DNA from: Deltaproteobacteria bacterium
GTDB lineage: Bacteria > Desulfobacterota > Desulfobulbia > Desulfobulbales > VMSU01
Assembly: GCA_021789795.1 (NCBI GenBank)
Contig: JAJYJA010000002.1
Coordinates: forward strand, 1-36,954
DNA length: 36,954 nt
Direction: 5' to 3'
The position numbers and the translations under genes were made by a program. The stretch's first letter is position 1. The number at the start of each line of letters is the position of its first letter. Below, piece after piece: positions 36,418 to 36,954 of this stretch. Under the pieces are notes generated by a model, which saw only the letters and a program-made list of their open reading frames with translations, was not told where the DNA came from and did no database searches.

Positions 36418-36810
36418 ATGCGAACCACCGTCCCCCTCTTCAAGGCCCTGGCCGACGAAACCCGGCTGCGCATCCTCGCCCTGCTCGGGCAAGGGGAGCT
36501 CTGCGTCTGCGACCTGACGGCGGCCCTGCAACTCCCCCAGTCAACCGCCTCCCGGCATTTGGCGGTGTTGAAAAACGCTGGCTGGGTGAGCGGCCGTCGG
36601 CAGGGGGTCTGGATGTATTACCGGCTGCTCGACACGGGCGCGGCAAGCCGTATCGCCATGCACAACGCCATCTTGGCCCACCTTGAGGAGTCCACGACGG
36701 CCAGGAGAGACCGGAAAGTTCTAAAAAACCATCTGGCGCAGAAGGCGCAACCCGGCTGCGGCGAAGCGGCGCTGGACAAGGCGGCGCCGGTCAGAAAGTA
36801 CCGGAGGTGA
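36418..36810 (+). CDS. arsR: ArsR-family arsenic-responsive repressor
   Basis: The product is 130 residues from the ATG at 36418; the ATG at 36409 overlaps the -10 box and is rejected. The winged-helix fold starts with FKALADETRLRILALL. ELCVCDL (Cys29 and Cys31) is the arsenite-binding motif at helix 3 of classical ArsR proteins. The recognition helix is PQSTASRHLAVLKNAGWV, and the wing GRRQGVWMYYRL. A 35-residue C-terminal extension carries a further Cys (QPGCGE). Arsenite or antimonite should release it from the operator. It is three bases from the permease gene. Confidence 0.93.
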   Translation: MRTTVPLFKALADETRLRILALLGQGELCVCDLTAALQLPQSTASRHLAVLKNAGWVSGRRQGVWMYYRLLDTGAASRIAMHNAILAHLEESTTARRDRKVLKNHLAQKAQPGCGEAALDKAAPVRKYRR

Positions 36811-36813
36811 ACG

Positions 36814-36954
36814 ATGAATACCACCAGCTCCAAGCGGCTATCCTTTCTCGACCGTTTTCTCACCCTGTGGATCTTCCTGGCCATGTTCACAGGCGTCACG
36901 ACCGGCTGGCTCTACCCCGGCGTCCGCCAGCTGATCAACTCCTTTCAGGTCGGC
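36814..36954 (+). CDS. acr3: Acr3-family arsenite efflux permease (N-terminus only)
   Basis: The first 47 codons are present and the window ends inside the gene. KRLSFLDRFLTLWIFLAMFTGV is the characteristic Acr3 start leading into the first membrane helix. GGAGG precedes the ATG at good spacing. It follows arsR directly and should pump out arsenite under ArsR control. The call rests on the N-terminus and the context. Confidence 0.88.
   Translation, partial: MNTTSSKRLSFLDRFLTLWIFLAMFTGVTTGWLYPGVRQLINSFQVG

Overview
The window looks like chromosome of a GC-rich anaerobic sulfur-metabolising bacterium of the Desulfobacterota, most likely near the Desulfobulbales. The main evidence is a complete dsrMKJOP membrane complex (30293-35417) with a stand-alone RsbRD-type N-terminal domain gene in front of it. 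Supporting evidence is a cysteine synthase/cysteinyl-tRNA synthetase fusion, flagellar MotAB and typical proteobacterial sigma70 promoters. The genus is inferred from gene content only. Coding density is high, and I saw no prophage, CRISPR array or integrase. Layout, left to right. Positions 1-200 hold what looks like the promoter and leader region of an rRNA operon running leftward out of the window: two tandem TTGACA promoters and a boxA-like element. A 150-bp miniature mobile element (copy A) follows. Three small secreted proteins (535-2274) come next: a Pro/Tyr-rich protein, a glycine-zipper lipoprotein and a Met-rich Spy/CpxP-like protein. Positions 2402-7402 encode a tripartite MacAB-TolC-type exporter whose last two genes are separated by a degenerate copy (B) of the same element. 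Positions 7554-11677 form a motility and c-di-GMP group: a PilZ protein, MotA, MotB and a response regulator with HD-GYP. The translation factor EttA (11696-13378) is followed by element copy C. Positions 13627-22520 are an eight-gene leftward Bat/MoxR operon: moxR, a DUF58 protein, a BatD/DUF4381-like lipoprotein, batA, batB, batC, batD and batE. The first six genes are joined by 4-bp stop/start overlaps, and the operon has a good promoter upstream of moxR. Positions 22655-27124 carry a HemY-type protoporphyrinogen oxidase, a divergent flavodoxin-like protein, the corrinoid adenosyltransferase CobO, a membrane-anchored TPR protein and a Bax-like glucosaminidase. Then come tRNA-Arg(TCT), a HU-type DNA-binding protein and the 776-residue cysteine synthase/CysRS fusion. 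After a strong intrinsic terminator the dsr operon follows (rsbRD-like, dsrM, dsrK, dsrJ, dsrO, dsrP, all leftward). The right edge has a rightward arsenic operon (arsR, then an acr3-type arsenite permease cut by the window end). The dsr complex moves electrons between the quinone pool and cytoplasmic DsrC trisulfide during sulfite reduction. The neighbouring fusion would capture sulfide or thiosulfate sulfur as cysteine. The points most worth a second look are: (1) a MITE-like family with target duplications, one copy of which split a formerly overlapping macB/tolC junction while its target duplication kept both reading frames intact; (2) the cysteine synthase/CysRS fusion, whose synthetase half has altered HIGH and KMSKS motifs; and (3) an apparently leaderless arsR with a consensus promoter beside an orphan terminator on the other strand.
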